A stretch of DNA of 64,000 bases from Syngnathus acus (taxonomy: Eukaryota; Chordata; Actinopteri; Syngnathiformes; Syngnathidae): assembly GCF_901709675.1 (NCBI RefSeq), contig NC_051108.1:4252631-4316630 (forward strand). The letters run 5' to 3'. The notes below the pieces were generated by a model that ran no database searches, was not told the origin of the DNA, and worked only from the letters and a program-made list of their open reading frames with translations. The translations under genes were made by a program, and so were the position numbers. Below, piece after piece: positions 12,815 to 23,580 of this stretch; the stretch's first letter is position 1; each line of letters begins with the position of its first letter.

Positions 12815-15800
12815 GTAAGTACTAGTATTTTTGAATTCTTCAAAGTTAATATTTGACAATGTGAAAACAGACTTTTTGCTTTCTACACCTAGCATGGGAA
12901 ACCCTGCTCATTCTGTTGAGGATAACAGGTCACCCGACATCATGCAGATACCGGTGCTCGGTCTACTTTTTCCTTGTTTGTAAAACTTAAGTATTTTTTA
13001 TTTTTTTAAACTCTTGGCCCTCTTCACACAGCTCAGAGACTCGCAAGTGGAATTTGATGAGAAACTCTTTGACATTTCGGTGGAGCAGCTCGCCAGCGAA
13101 TGCGTCCCCCCACCGGCGTCCACTGTGCCGGTCACAACAGACCATGCCGGGGAATACGACTTACTACTCCGCTTTCAGAAGTCTGGAACTGCCAAGTCGG
13201 TCACATCTACTGTAAGTTTCAGGTTCAAACCTCTACGGTTAAAAGTACATTATAATAAATATTTTCTATCAGCCATTGTATGTGTTTGTTTGCACAACAG
13301 AGTGCTGAATTATGATTTGAACGTTTGGGCGCCGCACCATTCTTACTTTTTTTTATTTTTATTTATTTATCACTCTACGTGTTCAAACTTGAAAAATAGG
13401 TTAGTGGATTACGTGCGAATGCCGAAATAATTTGCAAGACAATTGCTTGATGACATGATTGCTTACACCCGAACTTGCTATTTTTTTTATTTTATTTTAT
13501 GGTTGGTGTGACTTTTTTGGGCAGGTTGGCCAAGAATTTTCATTTTGGTGTCACACTAATTTTAAAAATTCCAAAATCTTTTGAATTTTCTTTTTAAAAA
13601 TCACTACAATTAAAATAAATTCTATTGATGCTATTTCTGGCATACAAATGTAAAACAAATTCGTTTTATATTAATTTTTGAATTAATTCTTTACCCCCAG
13701 CTCACGCCTACTGCTACGTGAGTCTGCATGGGGGAAAAAATGCATCTATCAAATCGATATATATATATATATATATATATTAAAAATTCCATTCAAACAT
13801 GTTAATTTTACAAGAATTTTGTAATACCCACAGTATTTTTAAATAAACACTTTTTATTTTGAAGTTTAATGGCATTCTACTTTGACGCTTCCACTGCACA
13901 GTGTGGTGGAGTGAAACAAAGGTTTGCCGCCGAGGTCCGTAATCCATTCTTAACACAGGCTAGTTTTGAAGACTAACATTCAACAGTTAAGTATGTGAAA
14001 CATATTGGACAACTCGTTTTTATAAAACTAAAAATCTTACCTCGGTATGCATTCCAAACCGCTCTTTCGTTTCTCTCACTCATTCAGCCTTTGATTTTTC
14101 ATTCATTCTTGTCAAATTACTTCGCTTTCTCTCACACGAGAGCCAATGGCATGCTTGTGACGCAATCACAAAGTGTTCTGGTTGGCCCTTTTTGTTTAAG
14201 TTAGGCTGATTTGACCCCAAGTGTTCCCACCCTCTCTCAACTCCCATCTTGGACTTAATAGCAGGAGCTGAACATGACGGGACATGTTCCCCTCCTATCT
14301 GCAGCACACAAAGGGTTCAAATGGACTATGGCATGGTAAAAACAATATGTTGTGTGTCTCCTGTCAGTTTTCCACGATGCTCAACAAGCTGTTCTGCCAG
14401 CTGGCTAAGACCACCCCGGTGGAAATTCTGGTGGGCAAAGAACCGCCGGCGGGTGCTATCCTCAGAGCCATGGCGGTCTACAAGAAAACGGAGCACGTGG
14501 CTGACGTGGTACGCCGATGCCCCCACCACCAGAACCAGGATGGTACGTCCCAGCAATTTCTTGAACTAATTAAGATGTTTTATTCCCAAATTGGAAATTG
14601 TAAAGATATTTATTTTATTCATCCATCTAATTAAATATGCTAAGCAATTTGTTGGAAAGCAATGTTTGTAAAATAATAAGTGTTGGATTGAGTTAAATTA
14701 TCAAGTAGCTTAATTATAACTTAACTATGGATCAAATTTTAAAAATGATTATAATTTAATTAAAAAATTGAAAACCATTTGGAATACCATAGTAAATCTC
14801 TGCAACCTATTTTTTTTGCTTTAAACTTCTCTGAAACATGATTGGTGTTTTACCTTTAGACATCAATTTTTAACAAACAGGCCCACCGTCAATAGAGAAT
14901 TTCCTGCTCATTTTGACTTTTAATCTTGAGACATAATTCTGAGGCTTCCGCCAAGTTTTTCATACAAATTAGGTGTCTAATAAGCAATTCCTCTCGATTT
15001 TGTTTGACACTTTAGATTAATAATTAGTAAAAATAACAGAGACTGAACTGTGAAATGGATTTGTGAAAAAAAAAAATCATCTAGCCGCAGAATACCGCAG
15101 CCACCTGATCCGAATGGAAGGCAGCCAGAGGGTGCAGTATTCCGAGGACCCGTACACCAAGAGGCAGAGCGTGACCGTTCCCTACGAGCCCCCCCAGGTG
15201 CGTCACAAGTCTCAACTTTAACCATAACTTTCATGCATATAAAAATGTGCTTTGTTTCTTAGTTGGGCTCTGAGATGACAACTATCCTCCTCGGCTTCAT
15301 GTGCAACAGCTCCTGTATGGGTGGGATGAACCGAAGACCAATCCTCACAATTCTCACTCTGGAGACCTCCGAGTTGGTGTTGGGCTATGTCCCTCCCTAT
15401 CCTCTCAATTCCTCATTCATTACAGCCGTTATTATTCTCCGTTCTTCCCAGGGGGCTGATTTTGGGCCGCAGGTCTTTTGAGGTACGCATTTGCGCATGT
15501 CCCGGCCGGGATCGCAAAACCGAAGAGGACAACCACGGCAAGACTAATAATGGCACCAAGCAAACTAAGAAACGAAGTAGGTGTTCAAAATGGGTCAAAC
15601 AAAGCTTCTTGAGACTTGAACATTTTGTACTCTCGTGCATAGAGAGCACCACAGCGGCGACCAGCGCTCCGGTTAAAAGACCCAGTTCCAGCGTGGCGGA
15701 AGACGACGAGGACATTTTTTATTTGCCAGTAAGTTACCACAAAGCTGAAATTTCAACGTCATTATTATCTATTTTGCAAACATTCTATAATTTCCCTGCA

Positions 15801-16784
15801 GATTCGAGGACGCGCCCGTTATGAATTGTTTAAACAATTTAATGAGGGCCTGGAGCTGCAGGACAAAAAAGGGTAAGACATGTCCTTCAAATAACGCCAC
15901 ATGGCTTTTCCAATGGAGCATTTTTATTTAATTTTTAAGTTGTAAGGTCATATTGGAAGGTTCCAAAGCTGGCTTTATTTGGCAGGACTCTAGATTAAAT
16001 TCACATTAGTTACACCAACATAAATGCACCAAAACATTTGACCGCAGTTTTACTAATTAGCAATTTTCGAAGTACAATTCCACACGACAGGTCATACAGT
16101 CGTAAAAAGTTTCACGGTCAAACCTGGAAGTTTTATTTTATTATTTTTGTGGAGCAATTTTCCAAATCAATGACTTCCTTTGGGAAGCAACTTTCTAATT
16201 TTGTGGCACAATTGTCTTTTTCTAGGGACCTCCAGGATTTTTCAAACAATAAAACAATATAACAAATGAACATTTGCTTTTCTTTCTAATATATTCAACA
16301 GTCTTTCTTAAATGGAGATTGTATGTAGCAGCAAACTATTTTATTTTTCGATGCAAATTTTTGCCTTAACATGATGGCTCATAATTTATCTCAGAATTGC
16401 TTAATCCAATGCATTTGAATTTGATGTAAAAAAAAAACTGATTACATAATTTAACCGCACGTCATTATAAAATATTAATTGAAAATGTCTCCTACATGTT
16501 TCATATGCCACACCCGATTCAAATGATCAGCATCATTATCTGATTGGCCGAGAAGTGATATATATATGTGTTTACCGAGTGAGGCTGTGGAGGATTTTTT
16601 GAATTGAATCAAGAGCCCCTGCCATTTGCTTTAACTCGCAAACGCTATATGGTGTTAGAAATATGTATTTTTATTTTAACTTTGCAGAAAAAACAAGCCA
16701 AATGCGGTGGTGGACCAGGACACACCCATGCCGTCCAGTGGGAAACGACTCATGCTGAAAGAAGAGCGCAGTGACTCCGAATGA
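12747..16784 (+). CDS. tp53: tumour protein p53, ten coding exons, apparently intact
   Basis: Joined exons: 12747-12814, 12893-12914, 13032-13211, 14368-14542, 15085-15197, 15263-15372, 15452-15576, 15643-15728, 15802-15872, 16688-16784. They give 1047 bp and about 348 residues with no internal stop. p53 is a nuclear tetrameric transcription factor of the DNA-damage response. Visible features are SQETFCDIW (transactivation/MDM2 box, residues 12-20), [10 protein letters not shown] opening the core, zinc ligands C141, H144, C200 and C204, and DNA-contact or structural residues R140, R210, R211, R235, R242 and R244 (human R175, R248, R249, R273, R280, R282). A tetramerisation segment [15 protein letters not shown] starts at 294, and the end is [15 protein letters not shown]. 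Core residues ([23 protein letters not shown]) are p53 of percomorph fish, not p63 or p73, and there is no SAM domain. The gene lies antisense in an nrxn3 intron. The exon 3 end is uncertain. Confidence 0.95.
12893..12914 (+). CDS. tp53: tp53 coding exon 3, 22 bp (3' end uncertain)
   Basis: The acceptor TTCTACACCTAG is clear. Ending after 22 bp (donor GTTGAG) equals the human exon 3 length and gives the phase 0 needed by exon 4, adding YMGNPAHS. The donor is weak. A 61-bp version ending at 12953 (donor GTGCTC) also keeps frame and would make a 361-residue protein. Other GT sites give phase 2 and would need a shifted exon 4 acceptor. Confidence 0.6.
13032..13211 (+). CDS. tp53: tp53 coding exon 4 (short proline-rich region, start of core)
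   Basis: The acceptor is CCTCTTCACACAG and the donor ACT/GTAAGT. It encodes residues 31-90: an acidic [13 protein letters not shown] stretch that may stand for the second activation region, a very short [10 protein letters not shown] proline-rich piece, then [20 protein letters not shown]. It is 180 bp against 279 bp in human, so the region between TAD1 and the core is compressed. Confidence 0.92.
13212..14367 (+). other. tp53: tp53 intron 4
   Basis: This is a 1.16-kb AT-rich intron holding an AT dinucleotide run at 13757-13780. I see no extra exon. The other long tp53 introns are 14543-15084 and 15873-16687, also without recognisable content. Confidence 0.8.
14368..14542 (+). CDS. tp53: tp53 coding exon 5 (DNA-binding core)
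   Basis: The acceptor is TCTCCTGTCAG and the donor GATG/GTACGT. It encodes [20 protein letters not shown] through [20 protein letters not shown]. It contains R140, C141 and H144, equivalent to human R175 and the zinc ligands C176 and H179. Human C141 is T106 here, as in other fish. The exon leaves in phase 1. Confidence 0.96.
15085..15197 (+). CDS. tp53: tp53 coding exon 6 (DNA-binding core)
   Basis: It is 113 bp, the same as human exon 6. The acceptor is AATCATCTAG; a second in-frame AG six bases on (CCGCAG) would drop two residues. It encodes [19 protein letters not shown] and ends [14 protein letters not shown] at a CAG/GTGCGT donor. Confidence 0.95.
15263..15372 (+). CDS. tp53: tp53 coding exon 7 (zinc loop, L3)
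   Basis: It is 110 bp, the same as human exon 7. The acceptor is TTTGTTTCTTAG. It encodes [18 protein letters not shown] followed by [19 protein letters not shown]200 and C204 are zinc ligands; R210 and R211 match human R248 and R249. The donor GA/GTTGGT has T at +3. It is chosen because joining to exon 8 gives [13 protein letters not shown] in frame. Confidence 0.93.
15452..15576 (+). CDS. tp53: tp53 coding exon 8 (DNA contact helix, linker)
   Basis: The acceptor is GTTCTTCCCAG and the donor CGAA/GTAGGT. It encodes [20 protein letters not shown] followed by RKTEED, then a Lys/Asn-rich linker ending KQTKKR. R235, R242 and R244 correspond to human R273, R280 and R282. The basic end probably contributes to the nuclear localisation signal. 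Confidence 0.93.
15643..15728 (+). CDS. tp53: tp53 coding exon 9 (linker, NLS region)
   Basis: The acceptor is CTCGTGCATAG and the donor CCA/GTAAGT. It encodes [16 protein letters not shown] and an acidic [10 protein letters not shown]. It starts with the last two bases of K265 and ends in phase 0. VKRP together with the exon 8 KKRK forms a bipartite-like basic signal. Confidence 0.88.
15802..15872 (+). CDS. tp53: tp53 coding exon 10 (tetramerisation domain)
   Basis: The acceptor is TTTCCCTGCAG and the donor GG/GTAAGA. It encodes [20 protein letters not shown] followed by DKK, matching human IRGRERFEMFRELNEALEL. R299 equals human R337; human L344 is F306 and A347 is G309. It leaves in phase 2. 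Confidence 0.94.
16688..16784 (+). CDS. tp53: tp53 last coding exon (C-terminal tail, stop)
   Basis: The acceptor is TTAACTTTGCAG; TGA is at 16782-16784. It encodes [20 protein letters not shown] followed by [11 protein letters not shown]. The end matches human KKLMFKTEGPDSD, but the basic regulatory stretch before it is shorter and less basic than in mammals. Confidence 0.93.
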
Positions 16785-16791
16785 AAAGCCG

Positions 16792-16818
16792 CCCCCCCCC
16801 CCCCCCCCCCCCCCCCCC
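16792..16818 (+). repeat. poly-C run in tp53 3' UTR
   Basis: There are 27 consecutive C starting 8 bases after the tp53 stop codon. Length may be affected by sequencing error or be polymorphic. Confidence 0.95.
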
Positions 16819-16937
16819 GCAAAAACCCCAATCATCCAAAAGTTTTAATTTGTACTGTTGTTTTTTTTATGTCTCATGTAATCATTCCTTTTAGTTTTAT
16901 TTCATTTTGAGTGTCATCAATTATTTTATACTGTGGT

Positions 16938-17111
16938 CAAGTGGTCCCCAACCACCAAGCCGCGGGCCGGTATCGGTAACGCACCCAGGCCAATGAATCA
17001 ATACTGCCTTCAAAATTGATTCATCAAAAAAATCAAAGTGCCTTAAGTTGCTGAATAGTTGCCAGTTCGTGACGGGTTTGAAGTTCAAAAAAAAAAAGTT
17101 GGGGACCACTG
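16938..17111. repeat. hAT-like MITE remnant in tp53 3' UTR
   Basis: The ends are near-perfect inverted repeats (GTGGTCCCCAAC on the left, GTTGGGGACCAC on the right) around a core with CCGCGGGCCGGTA. No clear 8-bp target duplication is left. It lies between the tp53 stop and the ATTAAA signal, so it is probably transcribed. Confidence 0.7.
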
Positions 17112-17174
17112 CTTTAGTCTGGTATGGATTAAGGTGCCCATTTGGAGGATCTCTTTTGTCAAACATGTTTTTCC

Positions 17175-17180
17175 ATTAAA
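17175..17180 (+). terminator. tp53: candidate tp53 polyadenylation signal ATTAAA
   Basis: ATTAAA is the first canonical-type signal after the tp53 stop, about 390 bases downstream. A T-rich stretch follows. It is not proven by transcript data. Confidence 0.5.
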
Positions 17181-17228
17181 TGATATCATATCATATATGG
17201 TGTTTTTACATTATGTCTGAAGTCTACA

Positions 17229-17401
17229 TACCGTAATTTTCGGACTATAAGTCGCGGTTTTTTTTCATAGTTTGGGTGGGGGTGCGACTTATACTCAGGA
17301 GCGATTTATATACATATATATGGTTTTTTTCACTTTTTTGGGCATTTTACGGCTGGTGCGACTTATACTCCGGTGCGACTTATAGTCCGAAAATTACGGT
17401 A
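17229..17401. mobile_element. TA-MITE, GGACTATAAGTCGC subfamily
   Basis: This is a short 173-bp copy with ends TACCGTAATTTTCGGACTAT and its inverted partner. The interior has GGTGCGACTTATACTC repeats. It lies just beyond the tp53 poly-A signal. Confidence 0.88.
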
Positions 17402-17704
17402 CTTAAATTTAACATCGAGAATTGCAAAAAGGTCAAAGGTGCTTCGCAAAAAGATGCAGACAAATTGTGCATCAACTCGCGTCAATACTAAAATTGCAAA
17501 TTGTCTCCACCTTTAAAAAAAAAAGCATTTTTATTAACATTCATCTTTTTAAAAAAAAATAACAGTTCTTACTAGTCTCTAATTTAAGTTATTGTGTAAC
17601 CTATACTGTATATAATATGAGACGTTCATACATTTATGTATTTGGGTTGACATTCATAACGGCCCTCCGAAGGAAACTGACTACGACTTTTCCTTTATGT
17701 AAAC

Positions 17705-18025
17705 CACAGGTGTCAAACTCAAGGCCCGGGGGCCAGATACGGCCCACCACATCATTTTATGTGGCCCGCGAAGACAAATTGTGCATCAAATTCGTGTGTC
17801 ATTACTAGAATTGCAAATTGTCTTCACTTTTAATAATATCTTTTAAATTTTTGACCAGTTTTTACTCATCTGATTTGAAAATGAGTTATTTGTCAGTTTG
17901 TTTTGTAGCTTTTACTGTATATAATATGAGGTGCTCATACATTTATTTGGGTTGACAGTCATAATGGCCCTCCGAAAGAAGCTATGACTTGCGGCCCGCC
18001 AAAAAAATGAGTTTGACACCCCTGA
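17705..18025. mobile_element. hAT-like MITE (GTGTCAAACTC ends)
   Basis: It starts CACAGGTGTCAAACTCAAGG and ends GAGTTTGACACCCCTG. The flanks ATGTAAAC and TTGTAAAC look like an 8-bp target duplication with one mismatch, as expected for hAT transposition. Confidence 0.85.
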
Positions 18026-19994
18026 TTGTAAACCATAAACCATGTTCAGAGGTAATTTGATGATTCGCCAATTTACACGTGTATTTCTCCCAGGTCTGCC
18101 TGTTCTGTATCAGCAATGCTAAATCACTGTTGTGGGGGGGAAAAAGAACAAACACACACCGACAAACTTTCGCTGGGTTCAAATTCTGGCTGCGGCTACC
18201 TCAGTCGTCCAGAAAATCAATAGGCAGATTTTGCAGTATTGAACCAAAGTATCTCTGAAGATTTATGCTTGTGCTGAACACTGACAAGGAAGCCGTATCG
18301 ATCAATCTTTACATTGTCCTTGGCTTTTTGAAATACAGGGTCGAATATTTTAATTATTAAATTTGAGAGTGTTCCGAACTTCCTTAATTGCCTTTTCTCT
18401 GCGTTATTAAGTTAGAGTTATGGACATGAAGCATTGGTGATTTTATTATCATGGAGTTCACCGTTTTGCTATTTCTTGAGTGGCAGCATTGGTGCACAAA
18501 CAATGCTCCCTTGGAGGCTTTTTCTGAGTGAGAGGCAAATGCAATGAGTCACAAGGTCTTTCTTCGCTCCAAATGGCATTATTTGCTGTCCAGGCAGAAG
18601 CCTGCTGGAAAATGGCCAGCGCAAGTTAAGGCAAAGCAATCTTTTTCCCTTGAAATGTGGATAATTGCATCATCTGTATCTCAAGATGTTGCAAACACGC
18701 TCACTATCATTTTTTTTTTGCAGTTCATATGGAAGCATACAACAATTGGGTGACTGTGAAGCACAAACATAAAAAAAAAAAGGAAGCACACAGAATGTCG
18801 TGTGCAACCCGTATTGATTTACAAAATGTCGGTGCGGAAAAGGTCACGAGGCTTTTTGGACAGAATTATTGACCGCAAGTGACATCATACGCAGAAAATG
18901 TGAATGTGCAGATTTGCAAGAGATCTGGGAAAATGACAATGCAGGAAGTGGAACTAGTTTTTTTTTTTTTCTCCCTCTCTCTTGATACAGTAACCGAGAG
19001 AGAGAGATTGTCAAAGAGCCGGACAAGGGATGGTGAGATCGAAAACCCGGTTGTCATGTTCTTGGCCACTTGCCCTGGTGCCTGCCTTAATCGAATCAAT
19101 ACAAGTCAAACATAATCTGTTACGATCTGTCACTGTATTTCTAATAATTCTCTCTAATCTTCTTCCAATAGGAAATATAGTATTTTTTATCTTGATGGGT
19201 TTCTCTGATGATCCCTGCCTCCCAAAAGCCTTTTTTGCCTCCTTGACAATGGAGCTTTGTCATGGTGGGAGTCAATAATAGGCAGATTAAGTCAACTCTT
19301 AAATTGCACTCAGAGATACAGCAGGTTCTCGCTTTCATATCCTCTCTCTGATGGTGTGTCATGGAGGAAAATAACTTTTCCCCCCGTGAACCATCAAGAG
19401 CTTAATCCTTGGTGAATGCATTTGCAATGTGTACATATTTTATGTGCATAAATACATATGTTAGGAGAGAGACAATCTGGAAAAGTGTGAAAAATGTATT
19501 TTCTAATCTTGACATTTATTACTTTTTTGTTGAAAATCCAAAAGTGACTTTATCTCTTTCGGTGTCTTGTGAAGGCTCAGGTGCTTGGAGTTTATAGTGC
19601 TGGGAATTGAGGATTTAAAGACTATTTGTGGAAATGAGATGGCACCCTATTGCGTGTTTGTGTGAAAGTGACTGACGACTCAGTGTGTGTCCCGTAGCTC
19701 AATTTCACATATCTGTCATGAAAGGACTCATCAACAGCTGTCTTGTTTATCACTCGGGAAAGTAAATACAGGAAAGTGGCTTAATAAAAAGACAGAAATG
19801 CAGCTATTAAGGAAAGTGCTAAAGGAGAAATCAAGTCGAAAAATTTCAGCCTTACAATGTGATAAAAATTACGCTCTCTCACTAGTCTAAAAATGACGGA
19901 CTGGTTAAAGTTGCATTTGTGGAAAAAAGCAGCAAAGTCCTCCGATTTTTAGCCACTTTGTTACTTGTGATGTCATTGTCAGTCAACATGTGTT

Positions 19995-20374
19995 TACCGT
20001 ATTTTCCACACTATAAAGCGCACCTAAAAACCTCAAATTTTCTCAAAAGCCGACAGTGCGCCTTATAATCCGGTGCGCCTTATATATGGACCAATATGGA
20101 TTTGTGGATGAGGACTAACTTATTAAAGTAAGTTTTCCATGTTTACTTTGTGTTGTGTGATATTAACATTTGAGCAACGTTGCGTTATTGATATATTGTT
20201 ATTGTTTTCACTCTTTCGAGTGTTACTATATTGTGATTGCATTAACGTTTGAGCAACGTTGAGTTATTTATTCTATGCGCCTTATAATCCGCTGCGCCTT
20301 ATATATGAACAAAATTTTAAAATGGAAGGTGCGCCTTATAATCCAGTGCGCCTTATAGTGCGGAAAATACGGTA
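19995..20374. mobile_element. TA-MITE, long-core subfamily
   Basis: The ends are TACCGTATTTTCCACACTAT and inverted TAGTGCGGAAAATACGGTA. It shares the GTTTGAGCAACGTTGAGTTA core with the copies at 1783, 23581 and 57286. Confidence 0.88.
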
Positions 20375-20862
20375 ATTGCATATTGAATCGCAATCTGAAT
20401 ATTGAGAAAAAAATATCATTTTTAGATTATTTTCAAAAACTGTTAACACCTTAGCATGTATCGTCATGGTCTATAGGAGCTTTTCTATGAATCTACTCTC
20501 ACACTCAAGCTGAATTTAAACCAATTGGCTGGCCTGCAGAGAACACCACAATGGGCTCTTTGTAAAAACAATCATGTCGTGGCACTGTGGCACCAAGAAG
20601 AAAGCGAGGAGGAAGAAAGGGTTGGAGATTAGAAGGAGAAAGCGGGTGATGGTTAGAGACTGACAGAAAGGCAACACGTCATTTGGAATTCACAGTCGGT
20701 GTTTGGGCGTGCTGAGCTACATTTGTGTCTGATCTTGCTTTGAATTCTTAACACTTGAGTTGTACTTACTCCCAGACTCGTTTCTTCTCTTACTCGATGC
20801 ATTTTCAAGTTCATCTCCTAGGCAATGTTTTACTTTTAAGATGTTCTAGTAAGAATAGGTCC

Positions 20863-21135
20863 AGTGGTGCTTTGAGATATGAGTTGAATTCGTTCCATAA
20901 CCACGCTTATAACTCAAGACTCGTAACTAAAACCGTACCAGCCTATAAAATTGTGTATTTTAATGAATAGCAAAAAATAGCACTCAATTATGAACAATTG
21001 TGAACAATTTTAGGATTTGTCAAAGTGCTGAGTTGAGTTTTCTGCCATCTCTTGTCTGTCCCAATAAATTGATTGATGACTCCTATCTTGAAAAAAAAAC
21101 CACGAGTCGAGTCACTCATATCTCAAGGCACCACT
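20863..21135. repeat. inverted-repeat element (AGTGGTGCTTTGAGATATGA)
   Basis: The left end AGTGGTGCTTTGAGATATGA is mirrored by TCATATCTCAAGGCACCACT at the right end. Internal arms (AACTCAAGACTCG and CGAGTCGAGTCACTC) also pair. It is a non-coding MITE-like element of unknown family. Confidence 0.75.
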
Positions 21136-21948
21136 TTGGTCCACACTCGGCATGTCATGATACTTAAAAGTTTTGTTACAGTTCTAACGGTATTGGATTC
21201 ATGTCTAACTATACCAACGAGAGCATCCCTCAGAGGGGTGACTGTCAAAGAAGCAACGGATGCGATTCTTTTTTTCCCCCTCACTGAATTTTTTTCATTT
21301 GAATCTATGAAATATACATGAGCGAGGCAAAGGCTAAGGCCACGAGACCGCATGGCTGCATTGCATTAAGGTTTGTCCTACTTGAGCAGTTATTACTCGT
21401 TGCGGTTGTCATAAAATCAGAATTTTCCGATTACGTGCATTCCTGCAAACTATTACCCCTCCCACAACGGATGTATTTGACTTTGATTGACAGGGATGAT
21501 GTCCCTGAACAGTTTTTGGATCATGTTGGGACTGTCAGTGCCAGTGTACTGTGGCGGAAGAATTTGTTGGAGACTCTGGAAGCTAGCACAGGTTTGCGCG
21601 AGACGCTAACGGGTAGAAATAAAGAGCTCTCGTGCTAGCGACGCATCCTTGTGTGTATCCAGGCCTGGTTTTGAGCAAATACAAGTTCCAAAAAAGGTTT
21701 TCTGTGTTCACATTTTAGTGGGTTGGTACATCTTTGTATTCAAGTCAAATGTGAAAGCACCTGGTGTGTTGTAATTATTAATGACCTCTGTCCGTTATGA
21801 TTCCGTCACCTCATAAAAGTTCACTATTTTGCATGCAAGGTTTTTAGAATGTTTTGCACAACCATCAATTAAAGGGGGGTGGGATAGTACAAATAAAAGC
21901 ACATTTTAAAACAGAACCAGGAAGTAAAGTAAAAAAACACATTGTCAC

Positions 21949-22161
21949 TACCGTATTTTCCGGACTATAAGGCGCACCTAAAAACCTCAAATTTTCTCAA
22001 AAGCCGACAGTGTGCCTTATAGTCCGGTGCGCCTTATATATGGACTAAATTCCTAAATTTAAACTGGCCCGAAGCATTGTGTCATGAAATCAATCATAAG
22101 TGGCCCGCTGAAAACTATGAATCATGAATCAAAAAGACTATGGATCATTGTAATGCAAGTC
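21949..22161. mobile_element. TA-MITE, GGACTATAAGGCGC subfamily, truncated
   Basis: The left end TACCGTATTTTCCGGACTAT and the interior AAACTGGCCCGAAGCATTGT match the copies at 33371 and 37228. The right half and terminal repeat are missing, so the end coordinate is approximate. Confidence 0.75.
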
Positions 22162-23580
22162 ACAAGGTCTTTCATACTCCTTTAGCTAAAAAGATATTCT
22201 GAAAATTCATCCATCCTTTGGTGAAAAATAATCAAAAAAATCACATTATTGAAACATAATGCCAGCCTTTTTCTCCTAAGAAAAAAAAGAAAATATCGAT
22301 AATAACCGAAGCCTCTTAAACATCCTGTGTCAGGGACTGTCATGTCGGAGTTTGATCAGATCAGAATATTGTAGCGCGAGGAAAAGGGAGTTCAAGTGAC
22401 GGCATAAATCAATAATGAGCTTACAGCAAAAAAATATGCTGCTGTCATTTGAACCAAGTTGGGAGCGCTGCTATTTAGAACAGACGAGCCTTGTCTGTTT
22501 CTGCTGTGTAGCGCATTAAAAGGCACTGAAGCTTACAGCAGCTCACAAAGACTTGCCGCTGATTAATCGAATACTGCTGTTTATTTCATGTGGGCAATTA
22601 GTGTCAGGCTGTTAATAACAGGAGCACGAAACAAGAAAAGTGTAGCTTATTTGTTCTTCCATTAGAATTATTATTACTGTCAATTATTTTTTTAATGAGA
22701 ACAGCTGAGTACAGTAATAAGACTGGATATTATTTTTGCTTGCTTCTGTTTGTGTGTGGTAAAATTCCATAACTACAACTGACCGCTAAGCTAAATGCTA
22801 ATAATGTTGCTAAAGTTAATGCAGCTGTGATTGGCAATACAAGAAATCTCAGGCTTTGTTTTAATAAACATAATTCACAGCAGTAATGGAAATGTTACAC
22901 TAATCATTGCAAATTACTGACTAAATTACTTCTTTTATCTCAAAATGGCTGCTGGTTTTAAGCAATTAGACATAAAGACTACAATCAACCGTTTAATTTG
23001 CACTCGCAAAAGCTGTAAGATAAAGTGAAGAAGGTAGAGGAGATAATGAAAAAAGCATAAGAGCGGATCAAGAACGTAGGTAGGATTAGCATTCAACATT
23101 CAAGTTTATTTCTTGGAATTATGTGTATTATTTTAACTCTCTGCTGACGAACAACAGGCTAAGAGATTCATAGTGTATAATAAGTGAAATATTTTATGAA
23201 TTCTTTTTTTCCCCATAATGTATAGTGTGATATTAAATTTTTAAGCAGGCGGCTTATTTGATAATGACCTGATAATTGCAAAGCCGACGGTAGAGGCTCC
23301 AGGCCTTATGAGACCTTTAGAACCACCTTAATTTAAAAAAGGACACGCCTCTAACCTTTTCCTTCCACGTCATTATAAGACAACATTGGCTTGACGTCTT
23401 CCATTAGATGCCATCATGGAGTGACATTTTCTCTCACGTCTTGTCAGCGCCAGCTTTTAGCGCACATGAGAAATTGACAGGTTAGCAGACTTGGACATAA
23501 GAAGTCTATTGTTAGCATAAATTCCAAATGTAATTAATTTTAATTTCGAAAACCAAATTTGAGGTACTCTATTATTTATA

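Noticed and set aside
15403-15824. Long open frames overlapping tp53 exons 8-9 on both strands (for example 15387-15824 and 15715-15413)
   Set aside because: They read through introns or are shadows of the tp53 exons. The spliced model explains the coding signal.
12747-16784. Possibility that the p53-family gene is p63 or p73, or a processed pseudogene
   Set aside because: Core residues, the short tail ending [11 protein letters not shown] and lack of a SAM domain indicate p53. Introns with matching phases and an open reading frame argue against a processed or broken copy.
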